Positions 53,321 to 62,684 of a stretch of DNA of 64,000 nt are shown here, piece after piece (within the stretch, counting starts at the first letter, position 1; each line of letters begins with the position of its first letter). The DNA is taken from NCBI RefSeq assembly GCF_014873145.1, contig NZ_JADBEK010000001.1:1736001-1800000 (forward strand), written 5' to 3'. Source of the stretch: Nonomuraea angiospora (GTDB lineage Bacteria > Actinomycetota > Actinomycetes > Streptosporangiales > Streptosporangiaceae). The notes below the pieces were generated by a model. It made no database searches, was not told where the DNA came from, and was given only the letters and a program-made list of their open reading frames with translations. Both the position numbers and the translations under genes were made by a program.

Positions 53321-54094
53321 TCAGGCGCCGCCCGGCTCGGCGGTCCGCTCCCACAGCGACTTCATCTCGGCGAACCCCTGCTCCATGATCCCCACCATGG
53401 CCCGCCTGGCCCGCTCGCCGTCGCGCCGCTGGATCGCCTGGGCCACGTCGGTGTGCAGCCGCAGCGCCTCCTCGTCCGGGTAGTGCGGCATCAGGTGGTA
53501 GTGGTGCCGGCCGGCCAGCACCTCGGCGACGATCAGCTGCAGCTTCGCGAACATCTCGTTGCCGGAGGCGGCCAGCACCCGCCGGTGGAAGTCGATGTCC
53601 AGGTCGAGGAAGCGGGCCTCGTCGCCGGCCTTCCCGGCGGCCCACATCCTGGCCGCGAGCCCGACCAGCTCGCTCGCCTCGTCGTCGTCCACCCGCTCGG
53701 CGGCCAGCCAGGCGGCGTGCGGCTCGATCGCGGTCCGCAGCTCGGTGATCGAGCGCAGCTGCGCCATCCGTCCCTCCGAGGCGAGCCGCCAGCGGATCAC
53801 CTGCGGATCGAAGACGCTCCACATTCCGGGCGGCTGGATCATGATCCCGACCCGGCGCCGGGTCTCGACGAGCCCCATGGAGGCGAGCACCCGCAGCACC
53901 TCGCGGATCACCGAGCGGGAGACCTGGTAGCGATCGACCAGGTCTTCGATGCTCAGGACCGAGCCGGCGGCCACGTCGCCGCTGCAGATGGCGGTGCCGA
54001 GGTGGTCGAGGACCCGCGCGTGCAGCCCAGCCTCCGCAGGGGCGGGCCGGGTGGGGGCGGCCCCCGGGGAGGACTGATTCACGGCATAGAACAT
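53321..54094 (-). CDS. GntR/FadR-family repressor of the sugar-acid locus
   Basis: The 257-residue protein has an N-terminal winged helix (VLSIEDLVDRYQVSRSVIREVLRVLASMGLVETRRRVG) and a FadR-type FCD domain (about 95-240) with the metal-binding pattern ELRTAIEPHAAWLAAER, DIDFHRRVLAASGNEMF, HHYHLMP and LHTDVAQAIQRRDGERARRAM. FCD regulators of sugar acids bind gluconate, galactonate or KDG-type ligands. It is divergent from the ABC and dehydratase operon, with a 22-bp palindrome over the -35 site. Induction by an aldonate or hexuronate product is likely. Confidence 0.92.
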   Translation of the reverse strand: MFYAVNQSSPGAAPTRPAPAEAGLHARVLDHLGTAICSGDVAAGSVLSIEDLVDRYQVSRSVIREVLRVLASMGLVETRRRVGIMIQPPGMWSVFDPQVIRWRLASEGRMAQLRSITELRTAIEPHAAWLAAERVDDDEASELVGLAARMWAAGKAGDEARFLDLDIDFHRRVLAASGNEMFAKLQLIVAEVLAGRHHYHLMPHYPDEEALRLHTDVAQAIQRRDGERARRAMVGIMEQGFAEMKSLWERTAEPGGA

Positions 54095-54105
54095 ATCAGT
54101 TGGAG

Positions 54106-54143
54106 GCTGACTCTTGAATAAGTCAGCTTTTTTGTCCTAGCAT
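54106..54143. promoter_or_regulatory. GntR operator palindrome over the sugar-acid operon promoter
   Basis: GCTGACT (54106-54112) and AGTCAGC (54121-54127) are perfect arms around 8 A/T-rich bases. The -35-like TTGAAT (54114-54119) is inside the dyad, and TAGCAT (54138-54143) fits a -10 with an 18-base spacer, for the plus-strand operon. The dyad also lies 12 bp before the repressor's own start codon. Confidence 0.7.
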
Positions 54144-54220
54144 CCCGGCATTAAGCAGATGTTACGAGCAGATGGCACTCTTCCGCGGGGGCGGCGGCCA
54201 TGACAGAAAGGTGGGATGAC

Positions 54221-55513
54221 GTGCGACGTCGAGCGATATTCGGTACATCTCTGGCCGTGGTGGCCGCCATGGGCCTGTCCGCCTGCGGCGGTGGCGGCGA
54301 CGGTGGCGACGGCGGGTCCAAGACGGTCCGGATCACCCTGGCCAACCACGTGTGGACCGACAACATCAAGAAGGCCCTGCCCGAGTTCGAGAAGCAGACC
54401 GGGCTCAAGGCCGAGATCACCCAGCTCGGCGAGGACCAGCTCTCCGACCAGTACAACGTCAAGCTGAACGCCGGCTCGTCCGACATCGACGTGATGATGT
54501 ACCGCCCCCTGCAGGAGGGCAGGCTCTTCGCCAAGAACAAGTACCTGGCCGACCTGTCGGAGCAGGTGAAGGCGAACAAGGACTGGGACTTCGGCGACTT
54601 CCAGTCCGGCCCGGTCGAGGCCACCACGTACGAGGGCAAGCCGGTCGGCGTGCCGATCATCACCGAGCAGGAGGTCCTCTACTACCGCAAGGACCTGCTC
54701 GCCAAGGCCGGCCTGAGCGCCCCGCCGAAGACCCTCGACGAGCTCAAGGCCGCCGCCGCCAAGATCAAGGCGTCCGAGCCGGACGTCGCCGGCTTCGTCG
54801 CCCGCACCGGCAAGTCGCCGGCGGTCACCCAGTTCTCCAGCTTCCTGTACAGCTTCGGCGGCGACTTCGTCGACGGCAGCGGCAAGGCCGCGGTCAACAG
54901 CGACGCGGCCAAGCAGGCGTACGCCTTCTACGGCGGGCTGATCAAGGACTCCGGCCCGGCGAACGTCAGCACCGACATGGGCTGGCCCGAGGCGATGGCC
55001 ATCTTCACCCAGGGCAAGGCCGCCTTCTACACCGAGGCCAACTCGCTCTACAAGAACGCCACCGACCCGGCCAAGTCGAAGGTCTCGGACAACGTCGGCT
55101 TCGCGCCGTTCCCGGCCGGCCCGGGCGGTTCCAAGCCGTACAACATCCCGTCGTGGGCGCTGGGCGTCAACTCCAGCTCGGAGAACACGGCCAACGCCTG
55201 GAAGTTCATCGAGTGGGCCACCGGCAAGGCGCAGACGCTCGCCCAGCAGAAGTCCGGCGTGCCGGGCGCCCGCACCTCCGTCTGGGCCGACCCGGAGGGC
55301 ACCTCGACCTTCCCGAAGGACCTGGTGGAGGCCATCGCGGCCAGCACCAAGGACGGGGTGGGGCATGACCGGCCGCTGGTCGTGAAGGTCGCCGAGTCGC
55401 GCGAGATCGTCGGCCAGCCGATCGTCGACGCGATCACCGGCAAGGACGCCGCGGCGGCCGCCGACACGGCCAACGCCGCGTTCCAGAAGTTCCTGGACGA
55501 CGAGGCCAAGTAA
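54221..55513 (+). CDS. Sugar ABC importer substrate-binding lipoprotein (family 1)
   Basis: I chose the GTG at 54221 (RRRAIFGTSLAVVAAMGLSAC), since AAAGGTGGG is about 7 bases upstream; the ATG at 54200 has no site. The 430-residue protein has a lipobox (GLSACGGGG) and the family 1 fold: LPEFEKQTGLKAEITQLGED, GVPIITEQEVLYYRKDLLAKAGL, MGWPEAMAIFTQGKAAFYTEA. It begins a six-gene plus-strand unit for uptake and dehydration of a sugar acid. The ligand is probably an aldonate or hexuronate, from the genes that follow. Confidence 0.92.
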   Translation: MRRRAIFGTSLAVVAAMGLSACGGGGDGGDGGSKTVRITLANHVWTDNIKKALPEFEKQTGLKAEITQLGEDQLSDQYNVKLNAGSSDIDVMMYRPLQEGRLFAKNKYLADLSEQVKANKDWDFGDFQSGPVEATTYEGKPVGVPIITEQEVLYYRKDLLAKAGLSAPPKTLDELKAAAAKIKASEPDVAGFVARTGKSPAVTQFSSFLYSFGGDFVDGSGKAAVNSDAAKQAYAFYGGLIKDSGPANVSTDMGWPEAMAIFTQGKAAFYTEANSLYKNATDPAKSKVSDNVGFAPFPAGPGGSKPYNIPSWALGVNSSSENTANAWKFIEWATGKAQTLAQQKSGVPGARTSVWADPEGTSTFPKDLVEAIAASTKDGVGHDRPLVVKVAESREIVGQPIVDAITGKDAAAAADTANAAFQKFLDDEAK

Positions 55514-55542
55514 GCGGCACCCGCCGACCCCTGGAGTCCCCC

Positions 55543-56493
55543 ATGGCAACGATCACCACCCCCACCACCGAGGCGCCGCGCGGCGCCCCCGCCGCCCCCG
55601 GCACGCCCGGCTGGCTGCGCTGGGTGGACGAGCACCGCAAATGGCTCTTCGCCGCGCCCGCGATGGCCTTCGTCGCCGCGCTGCTCGTGTTCCCCCTGGC
55701 CTGGACCGGCTACCTCAGCCTGACCGACGCCGAGGGATCCGTCCGCGCGGAGAGCGAGTTCGTGGGCCTGCGGAACTATCTCGACGTCCTGTCGGACACC
55801 GAGCGGTTCTGGCCCGCGGTCGGGCGGACCGCCACGTTCACCGTCGTCGCGCTGCTGTTCGAGGTGGTCCTCGGGATGGCGATCGCGCTGCTGCTCTGGC
55901 GGCCGTTCAAGGGGCAGCGGTGGGTCCGGGTCGCCATCCTCATGCCGCTCGTGGCCACTCCGGTCGCGGTCGGCATGATGTGGCGGCTCATCTTCGACCC
56001 GAACATCGGCATGGCCAACCAGCTCCTCGGCTGGTTCGGCATCGGGCCGCAGCCGTGGCTGGCCGGCCAGCATTCGGCGCTGCCCACCACGATCTTCATC
56101 GACGTGTGGCAGTGGACGCCGATGGTGGTGCTGATCCTGCTCGCCGGGCTCACCTCGCTGTCGGAGGAGCCGCAGGAGGCGGCGCGCATCGACGGCGCCA
56201 GCACCTGGCAGCGGTTCCGGCACGTCACCCTGCCGCTGCTGATGCCCACGCTGACGGTGGCGGTGCTGCTGCGCGGCATCGACGCGCTGAAGACCTTCGA
56301 CATCCTGTACGCCACGAAGGGCCGCGGCGGCGGTTCGTTCCACGAGGTCGAGACGCTGAACGTGTACGCCTACGGCCTCAGCTTCGACTACAACGAGTAC
56401 GGCGTCTCCTCCACCGTCCTCATCCTCTTCTTCCTTATCATCATCGGGGCCATGTGGGCCCTGACCGCCCGGCGCAAGGAGGCGCAGCGATGA
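55543..56493 (+). CDS. Sugar ABC importer permease, MalF/UgpA type
   Basis: The 316-residue protein starts 29 bp after the binding-protein gene with a GGAG site. Six helices are visible, beginning KWLFAAPAMAFVAALLVFPLAWTGYLSL, with the EAA loop LSEEPQEAARIDGASTWQRFRHVTLP near residue 205. It overlaps the next gene by 4 bases (ATGA). Confidence 0.93.
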   Translation: MATITTPTTEAPRGAPAAPGTPGWLRWVDEHRKWLFAAPAMAFVAALLVFPLAWTGYLSLTDAEGSVRAESEFVGLRNYLDVLSDTERFWPAVGRTATFTVVALLFEVVLGMAIALLLWRPFKGQRWVRVAILMPLVATPVAVGMMWRLIFDPNIGMANQLLGWFGIGPQPWLAGQHSALPTTIFIDVWQWTPMVVLILLAGLTSLSEEPQEAARIDGASTWQRFRHVTLPLLMPTLTVAVLLRGIDALKTFDILYATKGRGGGSFHEVETLNVYAYGLSFDYNEYGVSSTVLILFFLIIIGAMWALTARRKEAQR

Positions 56494-57305
56494 AGGCCCG
56501 GCCCGCGTACCAGGTGTTCCGGGTGGTGGCGCTCACCGTCGTGGTGCTCACGCTGGTCGCGCCGCTGCTCTGGATGATCTCAGCGTCGTTCAAGACCAAC
56601 GTCGACATCTACGACCCGGGCAAGGCGCTGGCCTTCTCGCCCACCATGGACAACTACGCCAAGGTGCTCCAGCAGGCGAACTACGTCGAGTTCATCGTCA
56701 ACAGCCTCTGGGTGGCGTTCGCCGCCACGGTGGCCTCGCTGTTCCTCGGCGTGCCGGCCGCGTACTCGATGAGCCGGTTCAACATGAAGAAGTCCGCGCT
56801 CGTGGTGCTGATGGCCCGGGTCATCCCCGGCGTCTCGCTGCTGGTGCCCTGGTACTACGTCTTCTCCAACCTGAAGATGGTCGGCGGCTTCGGGGTGCTG
56901 ATCATCAGCCACATGTTCGTCTCGCTGCCGCTGGTGGTCTACATCATGATGGGCTACTTCGACAGCCTGCCCGAGGAGCTGGAGGAGGCGGCGCTGGTGG
57001 ACGGGCTGACGCACGTCGGCGCGTTCCGGCGCATCACGCTGCCGCTGTCCGTGCCGGGCATCGCCACCGCCGGGATCCTGTCCTTCATCTTCTCCTGGAA
57101 CAACTTCATGTTCGCGCTGGTGCTCTCCGACGCCGACACCAAGACGCTGCCCGTGGCGATCTTCGACTTCGTCGGCTACGCCAGCATCGACTGGGGCGGC
57201 CTGATGGCCGCGGCCACCGTGGTCACCGTGCCGATCATGGTGATCGCCCTGTTCGTGCAGAAGTACGTGGTCTCCGGCCTCACCGCCGGCGCGACGAAGG
57301 GCTGA
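56490..57305 (+). CDS. Sugar ABC importer permease, MalG/UgpE type
   Basis: The 271-residue protein has six helices, starting FRVVALTVVVLTLVAPLLWMISASFK, and the MalG EAA loop LPEELEEAALVDGLTHVGAFRRITLPLSVPG. Like many actinomycete sugar importers, no ATPase gene is in the operon; a shared MsiK-type ATPase elsewhere is expected. Confidence 0.93.
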   Translation: MKARPAYQVFRVVALTVVVLTLVAPLLWMISASFKTNVDIYDPGKALAFSPTMDNYAKVLQQANYVEFIVNSLWVAFAATVASLFLGVPAAYSMSRFNMKKSALVVLMARVIPGVSLLVPWYYVFSNLKMVGGFGVLIISHMFVSLPLVVYIMMGYFDSLPEELEEAALVDGLTHVGAFRRITLPLSVPGIATAGILSFIFSWNNFMFALVLSDADTKTLPVAIFDFVGYASIDWGGLMAAATVVTVPIMVIALFVQKYVVSGLTAGATKG

Positions 57306-57309
57306 CCGC

Positions 57310-58458
57310 ATGACGACCATCGCGCGCGTGGAGACCTTCCTCGTCGCCCCCCGCTGGCTCTTCGTCCGGGTGGAGACCGACTCGGGGATCGTCGGCTGGG
57401 GCGAGGCCACCTGCGAGGGGCGCTCCGAGACCGTCCGCGCCGCCGTCGAACAGCTCGCGGAGCTGCTGATCGGCCGCGACGCGCTGCGCATCGAGGACCA
57501 CTGGCAGGTGCTGACCAAGGGCTCGTTCTACCGGGGCGGCCCGATCCTGGCCAGTGCCGTGGCGGGCCTCGACCAGGCCCTCTGGGACATCGCGGGCAAG
57601 CACTTCGGCGCTCCCGTTCACCAGCTGCTCGGCGGTCCGGTCCGGGACCGGATCCGGGTGTACGGCTGGGTCGGCGGCGACGAGCCCGCCGAGGTCCGCG
57701 AGCACATCGCCGCCCAGGTCGAGGCCGGGCTCACCGCGGTGAAGATGAACGCCTCCGGCGCGATGAGCCCGGTCGCGTCGGTCGCCGAGCTGGACGGCGT
57801 GGTCGCGCGGGTCGCGGCCGCCCGCGAGGTGCTCGGCGACCACCGCGACGTGGCCGTCGACTTCCACGGGCGCTTCACCCTGGCCAACGCCCGCCGGGTG
57901 GCGCCGCTGCTGGAGCCGTACCGGCCGCTGTTCCTGGAGGAGCCGGTCGTCCCGGAGAACTCCCACCTCATCGGCGAGTTCGTCCGCTCGACGACCACCC
58001 CGGTCTCGACCGGGGAGCGGCTCTACAGCCGGCAGGAGTTCCTGCCGGTCTTCCAGGCCGGCATCGCGGTCGCCCAGCCGGACCTCTCGCACGCCGGCGG
58101 CATCACCGAGGTGCGCAAGATCGCCACGCTCGCCGAGGTGTACGACGTGCAGCTCGCCCCGCACTGCCCGCTCGGCCCGATCGCCCTCGCGGCCTGCCTG
58201 CAGGTCGGCTTCGCCACCCCCAACTACCTGATCCAGGAGCAGAGCATCGGCATCCACTACAACCGTGGCGCCGAGGTGCTCGACTACTGCCTCGACAAGA
58301 CCCCGCTGGCCTTCGTGGACGGACACGTCGAGCGGCTGACCGCGCCCGGCCTGGGCATCGAGGTCGACGACCAGGCGGTCCGCGCCGCCGACAAGAAGGG
58401 ACACGCCTGGCGCAGCCCCATCTGGCGGCACCGGGACGGTTCGTACGCGGAATGGTGA
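57310..58458 (+). CDS. dgoD: Galactonate dehydratase (enolase superfamily)
   Basis: The 382-residue protein starts 4 bases after the permease stop. It shows the mandelate-racemase/enolase fold with DgoD-type sites: metal ligands Asp in VAVDFHGRF, Glu in [10 protein letters not shown] and Glu in [12 protein letters not shown], and the catalytic His in [18 protein letters not shown]-galactonate dehydratase makes 2-keto-3-deoxygalactonate. Related enzymes take other aldonates, so the exact sugar is not sure. It works with the importer and repressor beside it. Confidence 0.88.
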   Translation: MTTIARVETFLVAPRWLFVRVETDSGIVGWGEATCEGRSETVRAAVEQLAELLIGRDALRIEDHWQVLTKGSFYRGGPILASAVAGLDQALWDIAGKHFGAPVHQLLGGPVRDRIRVYGWVGGDEPAEVREHIAAQVEAGLTAVKMNASGAMSPVASVAELDGVVARVAAAREVLGDHRDVAVDFHGRFTLANARRVAPLLEPYRPLFLEEPVVPENSHLIGEFVRSTTTPVSTGERLYSRQEFLPVFQAGIAVAQPDLSHAGGITEVRKIATLAEVYDVQLAPHCPLGPIALAACLQVGFATPNYLIQEQSIGIHYNRGAEVLDYCLDKTPLAFVDGHVERLTAPGLGIEVDDQAVRAADKKGHAWRSPIWRHRDGSYAEW

Positions 58459-58489
58459 CCATGACCCCCGAAGTGAGAAAGGTACCCGC

Positions 58490-59719
58490 GTGAAGATCAT
58501 CGCAGCGGACGTCATCGTCGCCAGCCCCGACCGCAACTTCGTCACCCTCAAGATCACGACGGATGAGGGGATCACCGGGCTGGGCGACGGCACCCTCAAC
58601 GGGCGCGAGCTGGCGGTCGCGTCGTACCTGGCCGACCACGTCGTCCCGCTGCTGATCGGGCGCGACCCGCATCGCATCGAGGACACCTGGCAGTTCCTCT
58701 ACCGCTCGGCGTACTGGCGGCGCGGGCCCGTCACCATGGCCGCCATCGCGGCCGTGGACGTGGCGCTCTGGGACATCAAGGCCAAGGCCGCCGGAATGCC
58801 GCTCTACCAGCTGCTCGGCGGCGCCTCCCGGACCGGGATCATGGCGTACGGGCACGCGTCGGGCCGGGACCTGCCGGAGCTGTTCGACTCCATTCGCCGG
58901 CACCTGGAGATGGGGTACCGGTCGATACGGGTGCAGACGTCCGTGCCGGGCATCAACGCCGTGTACGGCGTGGCCGCCCAGCCCAGCGTCGACGGCAAGC
59001 GGTACGACTACGAGCCGGCCCAGCGCACCGCGCTGCCCGCCGAAGAGGACTGGGACACCCGCGCCTACCTGCGCCACCTGCCCGGCGTCTTCGAGGCGGT
59101 GCGGGGCGAGTTCGGCCCCGACCTGCCGCTGCTGCACGACGGGCACCACCGGATGACCCCCATCCAGGCCGCCAGGCTCGGCAAGGCCCTCGAGCCGTAC
59201 GACCTGTTCTGGCTGGAGGACTGCACCCCGGCCGAGAACCAGGAGGCGCTGCGCCTGGTCCGCCAGCACACGACCACCCCGCTGGCCATCGGCGAGGTCT
59301 TCAACACCGTGTGGGACTACCAGACGCTGATCCGCGAGCAGCTCATCGACTACGTCCGCTCCGCCGTCACCCACACCGGCGGGATCACGGCCATGCGCAA
59401 GCTGCTCGACTACGCCGCCCAGTACCAGATCAAGTCCGGCATCCACGGCCCGACCGACATCTCGCCGGTCGGCATGGCCGCCGCCCTGCACCTGGACCTG
59501 GCGATCCACAACTTCGGCATCCAGGAGTACATGCAGCACGGGCCGGCGACCAACGAGGTGTTCCGGCAGTCGTTCACCTTCAGCGACGGCTACCTGCACC
59601 CCGGTGAGCTGCCGGGGATCGGCGTGGACCTCGATGAGGAGGCCGCGGCGAAGTTCCCGTACCAGCCGGCGTACCTGCCGTTCAACCGGCTCAAGGACGG
59701 CACCGTCCATGACTGGTGA
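58490..59719 (+). CDS. manD: D-mannonate dehydratase-type enolase superfamily enzyme
   Basis: A GTG at 58490 follows GAGAAAGG. The 409-residue protein matches the ManD/RspA branch: [20 protein letters not shown], the loop [39 protein letters not shown] (metal Asp and His), [33 protein letters not shown] and [20 protein letters not shown]. High-activity members dehydrate D-mannonate, low-activity ones take D-gluconate too. Both give 2-keto-3-deoxygluconate. This supports breakdown of glucuronate-derived acids, as released from glucuronoxylan. Confidence 0.9.
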   Translation: MKIIAADVIVASPDRNFVTLKITTDEGITGLGDGTLNGRELAVASYLADHVVPLLIGRDPHRIEDTWQFLYRSAYWRRGPVTMAAIAAVDVALWDIKAKAAGMPLYQLLGGASRTGIMAYGHASGRDLPELFDSIRRHLEMGYRSIRVQTSVPGINAVYGVAAQPSVDGKRYDYEPAQRTALPAEEDWDTRAYLRHLPGVFEAVRGEFGPDLPLLHDGHHRMTPIQAARLGKALEPYDLFWLEDCTPAENQEALRLVRQHTTTPLAIGEVFNTVWDYQTLIREQLIDYVRSAVTHTGGITAMRKLLDYAAQYQIKSGIHGPTDISPVGMAAALHLDLAIHNFGIQEYMQHGPATNEVFRQSFTFSDGYLHPGELPGIGVDLDEEAAAKFPYQPAYLPFNRLKDGTVHDW

Positions 59720-60254
59720 GCGGCGGCGCACCCGGCACATCGTGGTCATGGGGGTGTCGGGCGCGGGCAAGACGACGGTGGCCCGCAGGATCAGCGAGCT
59801 GACCGGGCTGCGCTTCGCCGAGGCGGACGAGTTCCACCCGGAGGCGAACGTGGAGCGGATGCGCGCCGGCATCCCGCTGGACGACGCGGACCGCTGGCCG
59901 TGGCTGCGCGACCTGGCCGCCTGGATGGCCGCCCGGCACGCCGAGGGCGTCTCCACGGTGCTGGCCTGCTCGGCGCTCAAGCGCTCCTACCGGGACGTGC
60001 TGCGGCAGGGCCCGCCGGAGGTGGAGTTCGTCCTGCTGGACGGGCCCGCGACGCTGATCCGGGACCGGTTGACCCGCCGCACCGATCACTACATGTCGCC
60101 CGGCCTGTTCGACTCGCAGCGGGCGATCCTGGAGCACCTCGGCCCGGAGGAGTCCGGGATGGTGCTGGAGGTGGGGCCGCCGCCGGACGAGCTGGCGGCG
60201 GCGGTGACGGCCCGGCTCGGCCTGCCGCCGGCCACCCGCCCGGCGATCCCCTGA
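59709..60254 (+). CDS. Gluconokinase, GntK type
   Basis: The ATG at 59709 overlaps the previous stop by 11 bases. The 181-residue protein has the P-loop [16 protein letters not shown] at residues about 13-28, [28 protein letters not shown], and [15 protein letters not shown] with the lid [18 protein letters not shown]. These are standard for small GntK gluconokinases, which make 6-phosphogluconate. No KDG kinase or aldolase is in the operon, so this enzyme either handles gluconate or, less likely, the keto-deoxy product. Confidence 0.93.
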   Translation: MTGERRRTRHIVVMGVSGAGKTTVARRISELTGLRFAEADEFHPEANVERMRAGIPLDDADRWPWLRDLAAWMAARHAEGVSTVLACSALKRSYRDVLRQGPPEVEFVLLDGPATLIRDRLTRRTDHYMSPGLFDSQRAILEHLGPEESGMVLEVGPPPDELAAAVTARLGLPPATRPAIP

Positions 60255-60289
60255 TCAGGGGCCCAGTCACGTCGGAGCGCTGAACGGCC

Positions 60290-60408
60290 CGCGCGCTCGA
60301 GACGGCCGTGCGCAGCGGAAACCTGCCCGCCGCCGCGGACGCGGTGGACGGCCTGGCCGGGGCCGCGGGCTGACCGCCGAGGAGGTGCTCGACCTGGCCG
60401 GTGAGTGA
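60290..60408 (+). pseudogene. Short remnant of an unrecognised gene
   Basis: One frame reads ALETAVRSGNLPAAADAVDG and LAGAAG, then stops; a second frame continues LTAEEVLDLAGE and stops at 60408. The pieces fit as the C-terminus of one helical protein with a frameshift. The family is not recognised. Confidence 0.35.
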
Positions 60409-60459
60409 CGGTGAGCGCGCGGTGAGCGGCCGGCGAGCGGGACCGGCGACGCTGTGGCC

Positions 60460-61668
60460 ATGACACAGCACCTCGTGAACAAGACGGTCCTCATCTCCGG
60501 CGCCAGCGTGGCCGGTCCCGCCCTGGCGTACTGGTTGCGGCGCCACGGGTTCGCCCCGACCGTCGTGGAGCTGGCCCCCGCGCTGCGGGAAGGCGGCTAC
60601 AAGGTCGACCTGCGCGGCGTGGCGATGGACGTCGTCGACCGCATGGGCCTGACCCCGGCCGTCAAGCGGTACAGCACGCAGATGCGCGGCGGCGCCTGGG
60701 TGAACGCGGCCGGCAAGCCGCTCGCCACCCTGGGCCCCGACCTCATCGGCCTGCGGGCCCCCGGCGACGACGAGGTGCTGCGCGGCGACCTGGCCCGCAT
60801 CATGTACGACGCGACCAAGCAGGGCGTGGAGTACCTGTTCGGCGACCGCGTCACGGGCCTCGACCAGGGCCACGACGGCGTCATGGTGACCTTCGAGCGC
60901 TCCGCGCCGCGCGTGTTCGACCTGGTGATCGGCGCCGACGGGCTGCACTCGAGCCTGCGGGCCCAGGTCTTCGGCGAAGAGGCGGAGTTCGTGCGCCAGC
61001 TCGGCATGCACGCGTGCGTGTTCACCGTGCCCAACCACCTCGGCCTCGACCGCTGGGAGCTGATCTACCCGACGCCGGGCAAGGTCGTGAACCTCTACAG
61101 CACCCGGCAGTCCGCCGCCAAGGCCCAGTTCATCTTCCCCACGCCGGCCGTGCTGCCCGGCCGCCGCGACGTGGCGGCACAGCAGCGCCTGGTCGCCGAG
61201 ACGTTCGCCGGCGCCGGTTGGGAGAGCGCCACGCTGCTGGCCGCCATGCCGCACTCCCCCGACTTCTACTTCGACTCCGCCAGCCAGGTCCGGCTGGAGC
61301 GCTGGTCGTCCGGGCGGGTCGCGCTGGTCGGCGACGCCGCGCACAGCCCGTCGCCGCTGTCGGGGCAGGGCACCAGCCTCGCCCTCGTGGGGGCGTACGT
61401 GCTGGCCGGCGAGCTGAAGGCCGCCGGCGGCGACCACCGGGTGGCGTTCGCCCGCTACCAGGAGGAGATGCGCGGGTACGTCGAGGTGAACCTCAGCCTC
61501 GGCGAGAGCAACGCCAAGCAGATGGTGGCCGGCAGCGCCCGCCAGATCCGCACGCAGACCACCATGATGCGGATGGTCAGCCACCTGCCCTGGAAGGACC
61601 TGGCCCTGCGCCCGATCCTGAAGCCGCTCAACGCCGCCGCGAACGCCATCACCCTCAAGGACTACTGA
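60460..61668 (+). CDS. FAD-dependent monooxygenase, PHBH/TetX type
   Basis: I chose the ATG at 60460 (TQHLVNKTVLISGASVAGPAL); a GTG at 60454 is also possible, and no clear ribosome site is seen. The 402-residue protein has the dinucleotide site SGASVAGPALAYWLRRHG, the DG motif VIGADGLHSSLR and the GD motif VALVGDAAHSPSPLSGQGTSLAL. These flavoprotein hydroxylases act on aromatic or polyketide compounds with NAD(P)H and oxygen. The C-terminus (ATTMMRM region, KDLALRPILKPL) is as in TetX-like members. It converges with the NmrA-type gene, overlapping by 7 bases. Confidence 0.92.
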   Translation: MTQHLVNKTVLISGASVAGPALAYWLRRHGFAPTVVELAPALREGGYKVDLRGVAMDVVDRMGLTPAVKRYSTQMRGGAWVNAAGKPLATLGPDLIGLRAPGDDEVLRGDLARIMYDATKQGVEYLFGDRVTGLDQGHDGVMVTFERSAPRVFDLVIGADGLHSSLRAQVFGEEAEFVRQLGMHACVFTVPNHLGLDRWELIYPTPGKVVNLYSTRQSAAKAQFIFPTPAVLPGRRDVAAQQRLVAETFAGAGWESATLLAAMPHSPDFYFDSASQVRLERWSSGRVALVGDAAHSPSPLSGQGTSLALVGAYVLAGELKAAGGDHRVAFARYQEEMRGYVEVNLSLGESNAKQMVAGSARQIRTQTTMMRMVSHLPWKDLALRPILKPLNAAANAITLKDY

Positions 61669-62588
61669 GCGGCCCGCAGGTGCTCGTGCGCCCATTCCTC
61701 GAAGGTCGTGAGCGGGAGGCCGAGCGCCCGCGCGTACTCCGGGCGGGCGGGTTGCCCGACCACGTTGAGGAACTCGTGTGAATCGACGGCATAGCCGGGC
61801 ATGCCCGCGGCGACCGCCTCCTCGACGGTCATGTCGGGCGCGGTCAGCTCGGTGCCCAGAGCGCGGGAGAGCACCTTGGCGATGTCCGTCATCGTCAGGT
61901 AGTCGCTCGCCAGCTCCAGCTCGACCCCGTCGAACCGCCCCGGCGCGGCGATGGCCGCGGCGGCCGCCGTGCCGATGTCCTCGACCGCGACGAGGGAGAG
62001 CCGGGTGCCGGGCCTCAGCACGGTCGCCAGGCCGCCCTCGACGCCGCGCGGGAGCAGGTACGCCACGGACGGGAGGAAGTTCTCCATGAAGAAGCCCGGC
62101 TTGATGATCGTCCAGTGCGGGAAGCCCGCCTCGCGTACCCGGTCCTGGGCGCCGACCTTGGCGCCGAGGACGGGCTCCATCGACGCCCAGCGGCCTTCGG
62201 CCCAGCCGGGGGCCTCGGTGTGCTGCCCGGCGCCGGAGACGGAGGTGTGCACGAACTGCGGCACGCCCGCGGCGAGCGCGCCTTCGACCAGGTTGACGGC
62301 CTGGGTCACCTCGCCCGCGAAGTCGAAGGCTCCTGCCTTCAACGCGGGCATCTGCACCGAGAAGACGGCTCGGGCCCCTCGCGCGGCCCTGATCACGGAG
62401 TCGCGGTCGTGGAGGTCGCCGGTGACCAGCTCGGCGCCGAGCGCCTCGACGGCCTTGGCCCGGTCGGTCGCGGGGTCGCGGACCAGCGCCCGTACGGGGA
62501 CGCCCGCCGCGAGCAGGGCGCGGGCGGTGGCTCCGCCCTGCTGTCCGGTGGCTCCGGTGACCAGGACGGGTGCGGGATCGGTGGACAT
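61662..62588 (-). CDS. NmrA-type NAD(P)-binding reductase/regulator
   Basis: The ATG at 62588 follows GGGAGGAG. The 308-residue protein is an atypical short-chain dehydrogenase of the NmrA/azoreductase-like class: VLVTGATGQQGGATARALLAAG for NADP binding, VRALVRDP, LVTGDLHDRDSV, VHTSVSGAG in place of the usual YxxxK motif, and TIIKPGFFMENFLP. Loss of the Tyr/Lys pair suggests a sensor or a quinone reductase role. A TetR gene is divergent and a strong operator lies between them. Confidence 0.9.
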   Translation of the reverse strand: MSTDPAPVLVTGATGQQGGATARALLAAGVPVRALVRDPATDRAKAVEALGAELVTGDLHDRDSVIRAARGARAVFSVQMPALKAGAFDFAGEVTQAVNLVEGALAAGVPQFVHTSVSGAGQHTEAPGWAEGRWASMEPVLGAKVGAQDRVREAGFPHWTIIKPGFFMENFLPSVAYLLPRGVEGGLATVLRPGTRLSLVAVEDIGTAAAAAIAAPGRFDGVELELASDYLTMTDIAKVLSRALGTELTAPDMTVEEAVAAGMPGYAVDSHEFLNVVGQPARPEYARALGLPLTTFEEWAHEHLRAAQ

Positions 62589-62609
62589 GTGGCTCCTCCC
62601 ATGGAGACT

Positions 62610-62661
62610 AAACGGCGGCCTCCGCCGTTTATCTTCCGGTAAGATACGGCGGACCCCGCCA
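62610..62661. promoter_or_regulatory. TetR operators between the NmrA-type and tetR genes
   Basis: AAACGGCGG-CCT-CCGCCGTTT (62610-62630) is a perfect 21-bp palindrome 22 bases from the NmrA-type start. A second, weaker copy, ACGGCGGACCCCGCC, lies at about 62645-62659, 26 bases before tetR. Repression of both genes by the TetR protein is the simple reading. Confidence 0.8.
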
Positions 62662-62684
62662 CTTAGCAAATGTGAGGTGACGCC

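Noticed and set aside
54106..54133. Hairpin followed by a T-run, like an intrinsic terminator
   Set aside because: It lies in a divergent promoter region with no incoming plus-strand transcript and contains the -35 element; operator is the better reading.
58103..59980. 625-residue minus-strand frame under the dehydratase genes
   Set aside because: Shadow of the manD and dgoD reading frames.
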